The notes: generated by a model from the letters alone, not told the origin. A stretch of 64,000 bases of DNA from Mycobacterium sp. D16Q13 (GCF_002013375.1 NZ_MAEW01000007.1:186001-250000); one strand, 5' to 3'; positions 44,745 to 52,755 are shown, counted from the stretch's first letter. Numbers and translations: made by a program.

Positions 44745-45203
44745 CGGACATCTCCCTTCTGCGTGTTGCTAGTCGTACGTATTTCGCACGCTTCACGTAA
44801 CCACAACGTAGCGCGACTACTCATCGAAATCGACTGTTACGCTTATGAATACACCCGTTCGGGTGTATTCTTTACCGCCCGAACACTCCCCCTGTTCGAG
44901 TTTGCTAGACCATATGACATCTCGCGTCGGCACACGGCAAGAAGTGGTGTCTCCAGCAGCAAATACGCAGGTCAACGAGCTGGGCAGGGTCGAATGCCGT
45001 GGGAACCCGTTGAAAGACAACGACTCCGAAGTCCTGCGGAGGTGTGCCGAGTGTTAACACCTTGCGATACAAGATAATAGAATGTGATGTTGGTCACACA
45101 TGGGTATTACGGGCTGAAACCACGCGTCGCGTTCGTGGTCGAGACCGTATGCGGCCCACCATGCACTCGCAAGAAGAGTCCGCTTCGACGATGGAGGAAA
45201 GAG
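44745..45203. other. Divergent regulatory region with palindromes
   Basis: I see no gene here that I can support; two overlapping short frames on opposite strands have no ribosome binding site or domain. It contains the palindrome 44847-44870 and a CGAACA/TGTTCG repeat (44880-44885/44893-44898). It separates the leftward HTH gene from the rightward small Cys-rich gene and should contain both promoters. Confidence 0.45.
44847..44870. promoter_or_regulatory. 24-bp near-perfect palindrome
   Basis: GAATACACCCG (44847-44857) and CGGGTGTATTC (44860-44870) flank a two-base centre. The position between divergent transcripts, 103 bp from the excisionase-like gene, suits an operator for an element repressor. 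No T-run follows. Confidence 0.65.
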
Positions 45204-45386
45204 ATGCTCGACTATGAAGACGGTGTGGTGCGTGGAGGAACCATCTGCCAGCGCGACGATCCCGCCACCGCACCCGACGACCGAACCCGCGAGGCACTGC
45301 GCAACCTCGCTCCGATGAAAGTCGAGAACCGCAGGGCCGTCCCTGAGCGAAAGTGCTCGTGCGGCTGCACGCACTGTTGTGCGTAG
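45204..45386 (+). CDS. Small Cys-rich protein (60 aa)
   Basis: ATG 45204 follows GGAGGAAAGAG. The 60-residue product (MLDYEDGVVRGGTICQRDDPATAPDDR...) ends in CSCGCTHCCA, a cluster of five cysteines and one His that could bind zinc or iron. No family recognised. It is one of few rightward genes in the element's first half and sits just before the 14-bp repeat region. Confidence 0.5.
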   Translation: MLDYEDGVVRGGTICQRDDPATAPDDRTREALRNLAPMKVENRRAVPERKCSCGCTHCCA

Positions 45387-45405
45387 CAACCCACCCGCCC
45401 AAAAA

Positions 45406-45749
45406 CTGACAAAACTGACACTTTTTCTCTGATTTACATGTGGTCTGGAAATTCCCTCTTTTCGATTCACGGCGTGTCGTACGGCGTGTCGCATTCGAGA
45501 GAGGGAATTTCTACAGTGTGTGTAACCCGACCCAAAACTGTCAGTTTTGTCAGACTGCCCGCTGACCTGCGGAAACAGGGAACCCTGGAGAGTCGGTCCC
45601 GCAGAGAGGCGGTCAACACCGACCACCCGGCCGCTCATCATCGCGGGCACTCTGAGCACAAAGACTCGCTGACCTGCGGATTCACCCCACCCGCCCGTAT
45701 GTGTACCAGGGGTCAACGCAAGTTCCCGCAGAACTGTCAGGTTTGTCAG
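45406..45749. repeat. Three copies of GTCAGTTTTGTCAG motif
   Basis: GTCAGTTTTGTCAG occurs inverted at 45406-45419 and direct at 45540-45553; a one-mismatch copy, GTCAGGTTTGTCAG, lies at 45736-45749. Each is itself a direct repeat of GTCAG at nine-base spacing. Copy 2 forms a palindrome with flanking bases. Iteron or regulator site. Confidence 0.65.
45448..45511. repeat. 11-bp inverted repeat around a tandem 12-bp unit
   Basis: GAAATTCCCTC (45448-45458) and GAGGGAATTTC (45501-45511) are perfect inverted arms; between them ACGGCGTGTCG occurs twice in tandem at 12-bp period (about 45469-45491). Confidence 0.6.
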
Positions 45750-45800
45750 TTTCCGCCCACGGTGCTCTCTGAGCTGGGTTATCGAGTCCTGCGCTGGCGG

Positions 45801-46295
45801 CTACGAAGGCTCGGTGGGGTACACCTTGTGATGGACGTCGGCCCAGACGATGCGGAAGATGGCACGGTCTCGTATGCCCCAGAGCCTCTGTTTTCCCCCG
45901 TACCGCAGACGGAAGAGCTTGTCGTGCGATTCGTCAGATACCGACTGGTAGAACCGCTCTCGCCCTTCCCGACAAATATCCGCAATCGGGTGATCATGGT
46001 GCTTCTTATGACGCTCCTTGCCTCCCGTGCGGTCGGCCTCAAGCTCAGCCCACTTCCTGCAGGAGCATTCTGCGAGGAACTGCATTAGTTCCTGCAACTC
46101 CTGAGGTTGCAGCCGCCACGTCCACGGGCATGATTCATCATCGCTAACCCCGACATCCATGAGAGACACATCCCAACGGAAGAGCGCATCTGAAGTCGAC
46201 TCCGCCACCTTGGCATCGTTGATTTGCTTACTCGTGTTCGACAGCCCATGTCCAGAATTAGTTACCTGCTTTGGGCCGCTTCGCTTCGCGGCCAA
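45801..46295 (-). CDS. Probable toxin of a Panacea pair, RelE-like C-terminus
   Basis: The 164-residue protein starts with TTG 46295, two bases after the antitoxin stop, so it is likely translated by coupling. The C-terminus HDKLFRLRYGGKQRLWGIRDRAIFRIVWADVHHKVYP resembles the strand-rich end of RelE/YoeB-like toxins that cleave mRNA, and the N-terminal 70 residues are unassigned. Known Panacea antitoxins sit next to very diverse toxins, so the position supports a toxin role. The exact fold is inference; catalytic residues cannot be fixed from sequence alone. Confidence 0.55.
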   Translation of the reverse strand: MAAKRSGPKQVTNSGHGLSNTSKQINDAKVAESTSDALFRWDVSLMDVGVSDDESCPWTWRLQPQELQELMQFLAECSCRKWAELEADRTGGKERHKKHHDHPIADICREGRERFYQSVSDESHDKLFRLRYGGKQRLWGIRDRAIFRIVWADVHHKVYPTEPS

Positions 46296-46297
46296 CC

Positions 46298-46741
46298 CTA
46301 TTGGCGGCTAGCGAGGTCGCCGAAGAAATCTTGCATGACTTCCAAATCAATCGGTTGGCTCGAATACGCCCCCACCGCTAAGCCGCCGCGTGCTTCAATC
46401 CAAGGACGCTCGCCATGGGTCATATCGCTGAGTTCCTGACCTGAGCACTGCCCGTAGTACCCCAGCACCGCATCGACGGTCTCTCGCTCATCGGCTGTAA
46501 GCGCATCGGGATTACCGTGGGGCCAATCGCTGATCCGGAACTTGCCGCGATGCTTATCGAACACCTCGTAGACCACGGGGCCGTTCGCCCACGCAGCGAT
46601 GTCTTCCCCGAAAATCGGCTGCCCGTCCCACGCCAACGACCACCCCTGGCTGTAGTACAACAGCTTTTGAAGTTTCATCGTCGTCATAGGCTGCGCATGC
46701 TGACACATGATGTACGCAGCCACATCATTCGCGGTCGCCAT
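46298..46741 (-). CDS. Panacea-domain antitoxin (DUF4065/SocA-like)
   Basis: A 147-residue single-domain protein: ATANDVAAYIMCQHAQPMTTMKLQKLLYYSQGWSLAWDGQPIFGEDIAAWANGPVV is the unmistakable Panacea/GepA opening, and the rest follows the family. Panacea proteins act as antitoxins for unrelated toxins encoded beside them. ATG 46741 has AAAGGAG nine bases upstream; two bases separate its stop from the toxin start. Confidence 0.88.
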   Translation of the reverse strand: MATANDVAAYIMCQHAQPMTTMKLQKLLYYSQGWSLAWDGQPIFGEDIAAWANGPVVYEVFDKHRGKFRISDWPHGNPDALTADERETVDAVLGYYGQCSGQELSDMTHGERPWIEARGGLAVGAYSSQPIDLEVMQDFFGDLASRQ

Positions 46742-46882
46742 CGACAAAACTCCTTTCTGTGCCGTACGCGCGTTAGGGCGATGCCGTGTGTCCGACCAAA
46801 CTAGTTCAACAGCAGACTATGACATGTACATCCCGTTCACAGCGACATGCAAGCGCAAGCCACACCCCTGTCGAGTGCCCCA

Positions 46883-47107
46883 CTACTGCTGTTCGGAAGA
46901 CGCGGCCCAGTCACCCTTAATAGTTACCTGGTGCTGCGGCCCGCCAGGCTGCGCGTAGATAGTCCCCGTGTTCTTGAAGCTGTTACGACCCGCGCTTTCA
47001 GTCAGGTAGACCAGATCCCACTGCGAGCCCTTCTTCACCGCCGCAATCGCGGGATGCCCATCCACGAAAATCCCCGGCGCCAAGGGCACCACATGCTCAT
47101 CCGACAT
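46883..47107 (-). CDS. Small hypothetical protein (74 aa)
   Basis: No family recognised. The 74-residue product (MSDEHVVPLAPGIFVDGHPAIAAVKKGSQWDLVYL...) looks like a small strand-rich fold, with no signal peptide. ATG 47107 lies behind GGGGATTGGG. It is leftward and lies 140 bp upstream of the Panacea pair. Confidence 0.5.
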   Translation of the reverse strand: MSDEHVVPLAPGIFVDGHPAIAAVKKGSQWDLVYLTESAGRNSFKNTGTIYAQPGGPQHQVTIKGDWAASSEQQ

Positions 47108-47161
47108 CCCAATCCCCTATCACTTGAAAATTCCAGGGACTCTTGTCACGTCCCCGCCTGC

Positions 47162-48244
47162 ACAGGACGCTACCGATGCGAACACCCCAGGTGTGCGTCA
47201 TCACTCTCGGCGCGTCGAGCCCCGAGTCCTCAGAGGTAGATGTCGTAGGTGCCCACTAGCGTCACTTGGCATGGAAGGAGAAGAACGCCCCTGGAACCCC
47301 TGGTGGGGCGTGGGCAAGCCCATACAAATACGGCTGTTCAAACGGGCGCGTCAGACCCCCGAACCGCAGTGGGAGATCGTCACCGGCGGCGCTACGCCTC
47401 ACCTGACGCGCAAGAGGCGAGTGCGGAACTGGTTGGCCACCAGCTTTCTGGGCTTGCTGATGGTCCTGCTACCAGCCGTTCCATACGGGCTGCTCTTAGC
47501 TCTGGCGGCAGGAGTGAACTACCTCACCAATTCAGGACTGCAATGGACGCAGGAGAAGCTGGAGCACCCACGACCACAGTCAACGATGGATCATCTCGTG
47601 CCCTACATCGTCCTTGGCGCGTTCACGCTGCTGGGCCTGTGGCTTGCCCTGGCATTGCTGCGCGCAATCCCACGCCTGGTGATGATCTGGGTGTTGCTAC
47701 GAACGACCGCTTACGAGGGGCAGCCCAGCACGGCCAAACACAGACTCAGGCAGTTCCTCGTGGTACCCAAGGGTTTTGGTCTCATGTTCGCCTCAGTGCT
47801 CCTCGGCGCGATAGTGGGACTCTCGGTCACCAACGCCCCCGAAGCGACCGGACTGCTGCACATGGTCATGCTCCTACTCGAAAGCATCTTCCTCGGATTG
47901 ATGCTCATGGTCGGGATGTTCATGGTGCTCGGGATTCAGCGAGACCTGGACAAGATGAGCCCAACCGAACGAATGGTTGCATCCCGAGACTTCCTGCAAA
48001 AGTGGTCCGACGCCTGCCCACACACCAACCGATTCATGCGCTTTCTGCGCCCACCACGCTGGGTAAGGCACCTGATCTGGAACTTCGCACAGAAACCCAA
48101 GGTCTTCTCCGAGCTGCTAGTTCCGACTCTGACACTGGCAGCTCTCCTCGGCTACGTCGTCTGGAGTGATCTATCACCCATGTTTTGATGACCCGACATC
48201 GCCAGCCCAAATTGGTGTGTCACGCCGGTACAGGACGCTACCGA
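47162..48244. repeat. 15-bp direct repeats flanking a membrane gene
   Basis: ACAGGACGCTACCGA occurs at 47162-47176 and 48230-48244, each preceded by GTCACG. The pair brackets the membrane protein gene 47271-48188, suggesting a cassette boundary or shared regulatory site. Confidence 0.55.
47271..48188 (+). CDS. Five-helix membrane protein
   Basis: A 305-residue membrane protein with hydrophobic segments at about 50-80, 108-130, 167-188, 196-225 and 284-300. The N-terminal 45 residues are cytosolic and Trp/Arg-rich. No transport or enzyme motif seen. ATG 47271 is chosen; the message may be leaderless or weakly initiated because no good ribosome binding site is present. Flanked by the 15-bp repeats and transcribed opposite to its neighbours, it looks like an independent cargo gene. 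Confidence 0.65.
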   Translation: MEGEERPWNPWWGVGKPIQIRLFKRARQTPEPQWEIVTGGATPHLTRKRRVRNWLATSFLGLLMVLLPAVPYGLLLALAAGVNYLTNSGLQWTQEKLEHPRPQSTMDHLVPYIVLGAFTLLGLWLALALLRAIPRLVMIWVLLRTTAYEGQPSTAKHRLRQFLVVPKGFGLMFASVLLGAIVGLSVTNAPEATGLLHMVMLLLESIFLGLMLMVGMFMVLGIQRDLDKMSPTERMVASRDFLQKWSDACPHTNRFMRFLRPPRWVRHLIWNFAQKPKVFSELLVPTLTLAALLGYVVWSDLSPMF

Positions 48245-48245
48245 G

Positions 48246-49232
48246 CTACCCGCTGTCCTGCGGTGTGCGGGATGCGTTTCCAACGGCAGGGAGACGGTCC
48301 CAATCTGATTCACCGACCACCGCGACACCGTTGGCGTTGACGCTAATCCCACCCCAGCCCGTTGTCCCGAACGCGCAGCGCTCCGAGCGTGCTGCCGCGC
48401 GGTTCCTACGTAGTGTTCCTGGGATCGGGTTCCCGCCGAAGTGTTCTTCGAAATCGGGTTTCGCATTTTCCTCGGCCAGCCAGTAGCCGAATTCGGAGCG
48501 CTTCCGGTAGTACTCCTCGACCTCCACCCGAACCTTCGCGTACACCTGCTCCCAGAACCAACCGAAAAACTCGCTGGCGCGTGTCGAGTACTTCTGAAGT
48601 AAGGGCAGAAACTCAACGTCCTTCTCCTGTGTCTTGAGGAATCGCTTCGCCGGACCACCCCAACCGGAAAACTTGTCTAGCTCACTACGTTTGAGTTCGA
48701 CGGTGTTCGCATGTTCGTAAGGCTGCCCGACCCCCCAACTGACCTTGGTGCCGATCACCATCATCGGAACCGTGTGATGAAGAGCGCAGTTCCGCAAGTC
48801 AAAAAGGAACTTTATGTCGTCATCACCGAATAGTTCAGCAACTTTCGCTTCATAGACTTCGACCTCCCAAACGGTACGACGGTCGAACTCGTCGCGACGT
48901 TCCTCCTCGGGAATGCGCTCAGGCCAGAGCTTGCGGTGTGTCGTGCGCTGCATATCCCGCAGCGTTGCTACCGAGGCAATGTAGTTATGAAAAAACCGCA
49001 CGGCCTCATGCTCAAACTCATCTGGCAGGTTTCTCGAATACTCCGTTGTGCCAACAAATCTTCCGATGTGATTGCTCAACTCCACACCATTTGAGGAGAA
49101 CAGTCGAGATGCCCGATTCAGCACCTCGAACCGTTCATGATGGAGTTTGCCAGGAAGTCCATCGAGGTGCCTCAGACGCTTTTCGCGCTCCTCTGCCCAG
49201 TTCATCCGCCATCCGCGCTCCTCCATAGTCAC
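48246..49232 (-). CDS. HEPN-motif protein (328 aa)
   Basis: A helical 328-residue protein. Within DDDIKFLFDLRNCALHHTVP (about residues 138-158) the string RNCALH fits the HEPN ribonuclease motif (Arg, polar residue, three residues, His). Upstream helices (YIASVATLRDMQRTTHRKLW) fit the HEPN four-helix layout. The C-terminal 50 residues are Gly/Ala/Asn-rich and may be disordered. GTG 49232 has AAAGGCGG upstream. It is the last gene of a leftward cluster with a nuclease-like protein and two membrane proteins; a defence or toxin role is inference. Confidence 0.55.
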   Translation of the reverse strand: MTMEERGWRMNWAEEREKRLRHLDGLPGKLHHERFEVLNRASRLFSSNGVELSNHIGRFVGTTEYSRNLPDEFEHEAVRFFHNYIASVATLRDMQRTTHRKLWPERIPEEERRDEFDRRTVWEVEVYEAKVAELFGDDDIKFLFDLRNCALHHTVPMMVIGTKVSWGVGQPYEHANTVELKRSELDKFSGWGGPAKRFLKTQEKDVEFLPLLQKYSTRASEFFGWFWEQVYAKVRVEVEEYYRKRSEFGYWLAEENAKPDFEEHFGGNPIPGTLRRNRAAARSERCAFGTTGWGGISVNANGVAVVGESDWDRLPAVGNASRTPQDSG

Positions 49233-49315
49233 GCCGCCTTTCTTCGCGTGACGTTACCCATCGCTCGCGACAGCTATGACACGTTGACGATGTGGCGGAC
49301 AGTTCCTTGGTCGTC

Positions 49316-49903
49316 TCACCACACCGTCCGCTCGTTCACCAGCGCCATCAGAGCCCCAGGTTTAACATCGGACAGGCCCGCCACCACGTTCCCCAAAACA
49401 GCTCCGTCTACGGTGTCCCATACCGATAGACGCGCCATGCCAATAATCCCGTGCAATGCGGCCAAGTCCTTAGTGGCGTCGTACAGAGCCCTCTGTTTCC
49501 AGCGGGAAGAGTCGGCACATCCGAACATCCGCTCTGCCACTGGGCTGCTCCAGAACGCACCTCCAGAAGCCACTCTCTTGCAAACAAACTCATACCGCTG
49601 CGAGTAATCGCGATACTCACTGCACCAAGGCAGCCTCGATGCCCAGTCGTATCGAAGCGTCAGTTCGCGGTACCTGTTGAAGTGCTGTTCTTCGTCCAGC
49701 TCCACCACCCGCCCATCAGGCAAAGCGATGTCCCATCCACCTGGCCGAGGCGTTGGCATTGGGCCGCTGACGCCACCTAGCTCGATATACAGCTCAGAAA
49801 GCTGGTGCTGCGCTTCCTGTGGAAGCGCAGCCACCCTTAGGTGTGACACTTTCACATCGAGAGCGCCCAGCAGGCGGCCCAATTCACTTTCCCGCTCACG
49901 CAT
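49316..49903 (-). CDS. Nuclease-like hypothetical protein (PD-(D/E)XK-like strand)
   Basis: A 195-residue protein with GGWDIALPDGRVVELDEEQHFNRYRELTL (about residues 55-83): Asp in a strand, then Glu-x-Asp in the next strand, similar to restriction-endonuclease-like cores such as those using E-x-D/Q. Several Cys and Trp residues follow (LPWCSEYRDYSQRYEFVCKRV). The family is not certain. It overlaps the membrane protein gene upstream by eight bases, so the two are coupled. Confidence 0.45.
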   Translation of the reverse strand: MRERESELGRLLGALDVKVSHLRVAALPQEAQHQLSELYIELGGVSGPMPTPRPGGWDIALPDGRVVELDEEQHFNRYRELTLRYDWASRLPWCSEYRDYSQRYEFVCKRVASGGAFWSSPVAERMFGCADSSRWKQRALYDATKDLAALHGIIGMARLSVWDTVDGAVLGNVVAGLSDVKPGALMALVNERTVW

Positions 49904-50582
49904 TAGGAACCTGATTTACGCTCCCGGTCGACGCCGAGAACTCTGACAGTGACGGTTTCACTATCGAAGCATCCGACTCTCGCAGCAGCACGGATTTCAG
50001 CCAGATGGCAGCTCTTGTCTGCCCAATACCTCGACAAACAGGACCGATCTCAGCCCAGAGCTGGTCAATCTTCTGCTGAAGGAACCAGCGCACGCCGAAG
50101 ACCATTGAGCCCACCACTACCGCGAAACCAGGCATCGACACCACACCAGGAAGTCGCATGAACCCCTCAAAATCGACGCACATCCACACAATCGCTGCCC
50201 CGAAGCTCACAGTGAACGGCAGTCCTGCCAGCACACCAGTGATCCGCCGATAGATCGAAGCGGGTGCCAGCGCAGGCAACGACGGAATAAAGATCAGCCC
50301 CCACGCCACCAGGAAGTTACGGGTCAGCGCCTGAAATACCGCGCTGTCCCACAGTTCTGGATGCTCGGCCAGCACCGAGGGAGGAATAACCTCCGCCAGT
50401 TCGCCGAGGTGTGCCCACATGGCGTGCGCAGAAAGGAAAGTAATCAATCCTGCAAGTCCGGCCGAAAGGCGCAACGCGCGATTGAACCAACGGGAACCGT
50501 GAGCCAGTGGCTCGATGACAAGAGCCAAACAGCTCAGCAGTAGAGCCCACGCACCGATGAAGCTGGAGAAATCCTGATGCAC
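49896..50582 (-). CDS. Membrane protein (228 aa) coupled to the nuclease-like gene
   Basis: Five hydrophobic segments (about residues 8-27, 38-55, 88-105, 112-135, 145-165) and a soluble C-terminal tail of about 60 residues. No motif of known transporters. It begins two bases after the stop of the upstream gene and overlaps the downstream one. A membrane partner for a cytosolic nuclease-like protein recalls defence systems with membrane effectors, but direct evidence is lacking. Confidence 0.6.
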   Translation of the reverse strand: MHQDFSSFIGAWALLLSCLALVIEPLAHGSRWFNRALRLSAGLAGLITFLSAHAMWAHLGELAEVIPPSVLAEHPELWDSAVFQALTRNFLVAWGLIFIPSLPALAPASIYRRITGVLAGLPFTVSFGAAIVWMCVDFEGFMRLPGVVSMPGFAVVVGSMVFGVRWFLQQKIDQLWAEIGPVCRGIGQTRAAIWLKSVLLRESDASIVKPSLSEFSASTGSVNQVPNA

Positions 50583-50584
50583 AG

Positions 50585-51139
50585 CTATCTACCTACCCCG
50601 ACAGTCAGTAGCGTGAAATCAAACTCACTCGCATGCCCGAGTATCCGTACCGCGACGAGGAAGTTGACGACCGTGACCAGGCTCGCGACTGCTGCCGCCA
50701 CGTCGTAGGCAATAACCATCTGTCCCTGGTGATGGCGGCATCGCATCAGGAAGCCCTTCCGAGGCTTCCGGCAGCGACGAGTCCCGTCGTTAAGCCACGC
50801 ATGACACCGATACATCAGGTCACTCGCAATTCCAGCAGGTACCGCCACGAGCAGGACACAGCCCAGGACCACCCATAGGGTCACAGTTCCGCCTGTCTTC
50901 GCGGACGCGAGGAGCCACATCCCGAACAGCATCGCGAGGCAAACACCCGAACTCCACCACGGACGCGAGTCCTCCGTACGACTACCACCGCCTGACGGAA
51001 CGGGGGTGCTCTTCTTCACGGCAGGCTGAGTGAAAGCGACGGGTTCGGTGGACGCATAGCCACCTGAGCGCCCAGTACGCGGACACACTGTCTGAGGCTT
51101 GTGTCGGCCAATGTCGCACAATGCGTCGTACTGACACAT
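50585..51139 (-). CDS. Membrane protein with Cys/His zinc-ribbon-like loop
   Basis: A 184-residue protein from ATG 51139 (GGAGAGGGG upstream). N-terminal MCQYDALCDIGRHKPQTVCPRTGR is Cys-rich; membrane helices lie at about 63-80, 84-108 and 148-168. The loop YRCHAWLNDGTRRCRKPRKGFLMRCRHH between helices 2 and 3 has three Cys and two His in a zinc-binding-like spacing. First gene of the leftward four-gene cluster. Function unknown. Confidence 0.6.
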   Translation of the reverse strand: MCQYDALCDIGRHKPQTVCPRTGRSGGYASTEPVAFTQPAVKKSTPVPSGGGSRTEDSRPWWSSGVCLAMLFGMWLLASAKTGGTVTLWVVLGCVLLVAVPAGIASDLMYRCHAWLNDGTRRCRKPRKGFLMRCRHHQGQMVIAYDVAAAVASLVTVVNFLVAVRILGHASEFDFTLLTVGVGR

Positions 51140-51323
51140 CAGCCCCTCTCCTGTCCGCCGTGGCAGGGGACCACGAAAAGGCAGTTCAGCGCGTCCTCTG
51201 TATCCATAGCCGCAGCGTATCCGCGCCCTCCGACATCGCCGGCTCAAATTGGTGTCCCCCCCGACGTACGCCTCGCCCGCGCCCACTCGCGAGTCACCCC
51301 GACTCTCACCTACCGTCAGCAAG

Positions 51324-51548
51324 ATGACGGAACTGGACCCGGCCGCAGTGTGGCGAGCCATGCCTAAAACCCTGCAAGCCGAACTGCGCAGGCACCCCGA
51401 ACAGCCCCTCTCCGACGACTTGTTGCGCCACTGCGGGCAGGTGGTCGATGACCACGATCTACCCGTGTTCTGGCGTCCAGACCCCCACAGCTCCTACACC
51501 GAACACCGCCTGCATCCGGCACTAGCGGAATACATCGGCACGCACTGA
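51324..51548 (+). CDS. Small hypothetical protein (74 aa)
   Basis: ATG 51324 opens a 74-residue protein of acceptable character (MTELDPAAVWRAMPKTLQAELRRHP... with DDHDLPVFWRPDPHSSYTEHRLHPALAEYI). No signal peptide, membrane helix or known domain. It is rightward, with a poor ribosome binding site, 70 bp after one copy of the dispersed 26-bp repeat. Confidence 0.4.
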   Translation: MTELDPAAVWRAMPKTLQAELRRHPEQPLSDDLLRHCGQVVDDHDLPVFWRPDPHSSYTEHRLHPALAEYIGTH

Positions 51549-51671
51549 CGATCACAGACAACCCGAGCCGGTCAGCGGTGGGAGCGGCTTTGGGAAATGT
51601 GTCACGTCGATGACTCCAGCACAGTCTGACCGCTGGCATTCCCCGTCAGGCAACCGGTGTCCGAGCCCATT

Positions 51672-52139
51672 TCACGCCTTAGAAGAGGCCCCTCGCACCC
51701 GCCGCCAACCGTCCACCAATTCCGCACGGTCCAGGCCCACCCAGAGCCACCATGCCAGGCTCACCCAATGCGCGGAACGAGTGGGAGCCGCCCATAGATC
51801 AGCGACCGCAGCCAATGCCATCAGGCCAGCGACTACGAGGACAACCCAATAGAGCCATGACCGGCGGGCAGTCTGAGACGGCACAAGACGATCTCCTGGC
51901 CGTGTGTGCTTACCCGCATCCACGAACACCCTGCCTTGGGGTTCCGCGACCCGACTTAGCGCAGAGGGCAGCATGAACACCCCAGCCAGTAGTGCGATAC
52001 TTGCGAAGAACCAATTCCACGCGGTAGCTCCATAGATCACCGCGACAACAAATGACGAGATAAACAAGATAGCAACGAGCACATGGACGCTTGCCTTCGC
52101 TCGTGATCCCGTAAACGATGCCCTACGCCGCGACCCCAC
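51672..52139 (-). CDS. Three-helix membrane protein (155 aa)
   Basis: GTG 52139 gives a 155-residue protein with a basic N-terminus and membrane helices at about residues 18-36, 40-58 and 93-114. A Trp-rich stretch (HWVSLAWWLWVGLDRAELVDGWRRV) closes the protein. Unknown family. It is monocistronic; a GGTAAAC/GTTTACC inverted repeat (52242-52248/52270-52276) lies upstream. Confidence 0.55.
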   Translation of the reverse strand: MGSRRRASFTGSRAKASVHVLVAILFISSFVVAVIYGATAWNWFFASIALLAGVFMLPSALSRVAEPQGRVFVDAGKHTRPGDRLVPSQTARRSWLYWVVLVVAGLMALAAVADLWAAPTRSAHWVSLAWWLWVGLDRAELVDGWRRVRGASSKA

Positions 52140-52299
52140 TTGACGAGTATGCCAAAACTTCGCTGAGTCGGCTCAGCCCAGCTCGACATCGCACCGCTCT
52201 CGCTCTTCTACAGAAATCAGGTCTGCATAAACCGTAGGAGGTAAACACGCCCCGACCGCCCCGCCGCGTTTACCCGCGAGTTAGCCCACCGCTGATCAG

Positions 52300-52752
52300 T
52301 CACACAGCTTTGAGTGTGACGTCGGTCGTCGTGGACGGTGGTGTGATGCCTCCTGGACAACCCGGCCCATACCGAGTTCCCTCACCCGTCCCTCGCAAGG
52401 TATCCGGATTCCATGTGTAGTAAAAGCTGGTGGCATCGGGAATGATTGCGCCGTTCGGGCATGCGATGTCGACGTGGGACACATCCATCTCCCAGCGACC
52501 CTTGACCAGTCGCGCCTGAGCGGAGGTGCAGCCTTCGCGCTTCTCGTTGTCACACACCTGCACCGATGCGCATCCTTGGCCGCAAGGCGTGAAAAACCAG
52601 TGGTTAGTTGATGTTCCACCACTGTCACGGTTCGTGCTGGTCTCGACGTAGTGCCCGCTCATATCGCCAGGATCCGCGCCTGCCGTGGCCGAAAGAACCA
52701 CACTTGCGACAACAACTGTCCCGAATGCCATAGCACACAACCGATATGCCAT
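52300..52752 (-). CDS. Secreted protein, mycobacterial small-exported type (150 aa)
   Basis: The protein has a signal peptide (residues 1-27, cut near AGA) and a strand-rich mature part with six cysteines (FFTPCGQGCASVQVCDNEKREGCTSAQARL, DIACPNG, YGPGCPGG), likely disulphide-bonded. This resembles secreted proteins common in mycobacteria but has no assigned function. It follows another small secreted protein by three bases and probably shares its message. Confidence 0.7.
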   Translation of the reverse strand: MAYRLCAMAFGTVVVASVVLSATAGADPGDMSGHYVETSTNRDSGGTSTNHWFFTPCGQGCASVQVCDNEKREGCTSAQARLVKGRWEMDVSHVDIACPNGAIIPDATSFYYTWNPDTLRGTGEGTRYGPGCPGGITPPSTTTDVTLKAV

Positions 52753-52755
52753 GTA

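Larger units (their letters stand above)
45387..45800. other. Repeat-rich non-coding region, candidate origin
   Basis: No gene supported; frames crossing it on both strands have no domain or start signal. It carries three copies of a 14-bp motif (45406-45749), an 11-bp inverted repeat (45448-45458/45501-45511) that encloses a tandem ACGGCGTGTCG repeat, and AT-richer DNA. Together these resemble a plasmid-type origin or partition site. Confidence 0.5.
48193..51255. repeat. Dispersed 26-bp repeat bracketing the HEPN/nuclease-like cluster
   Basis: CCGACATCGCC-AGCCCAAATTGGTGT (48193-48218) recurs as CCGACATCGCC-GGCTCAAATTGGTGT (51230-51255), same orientation, two mismatches. The copies lie just outside the four-gene leftward cluster 48246-51139. 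Confidence 0.6.

Noticed and set aside
44880..44898. LexA-type SOS box (CGAACA ... TGTTCG)
   Set aside because: The half-sites are too far apart for the mycobacterial LexA consensus with its four-base centre.
45054..46088. Overlapping frames of about 220 codons on both strands
   Set aside because: They run through repeat motifs and an inverted repeat, lack ribosome binding sites and show no domain; the region is better explained as non-coding.
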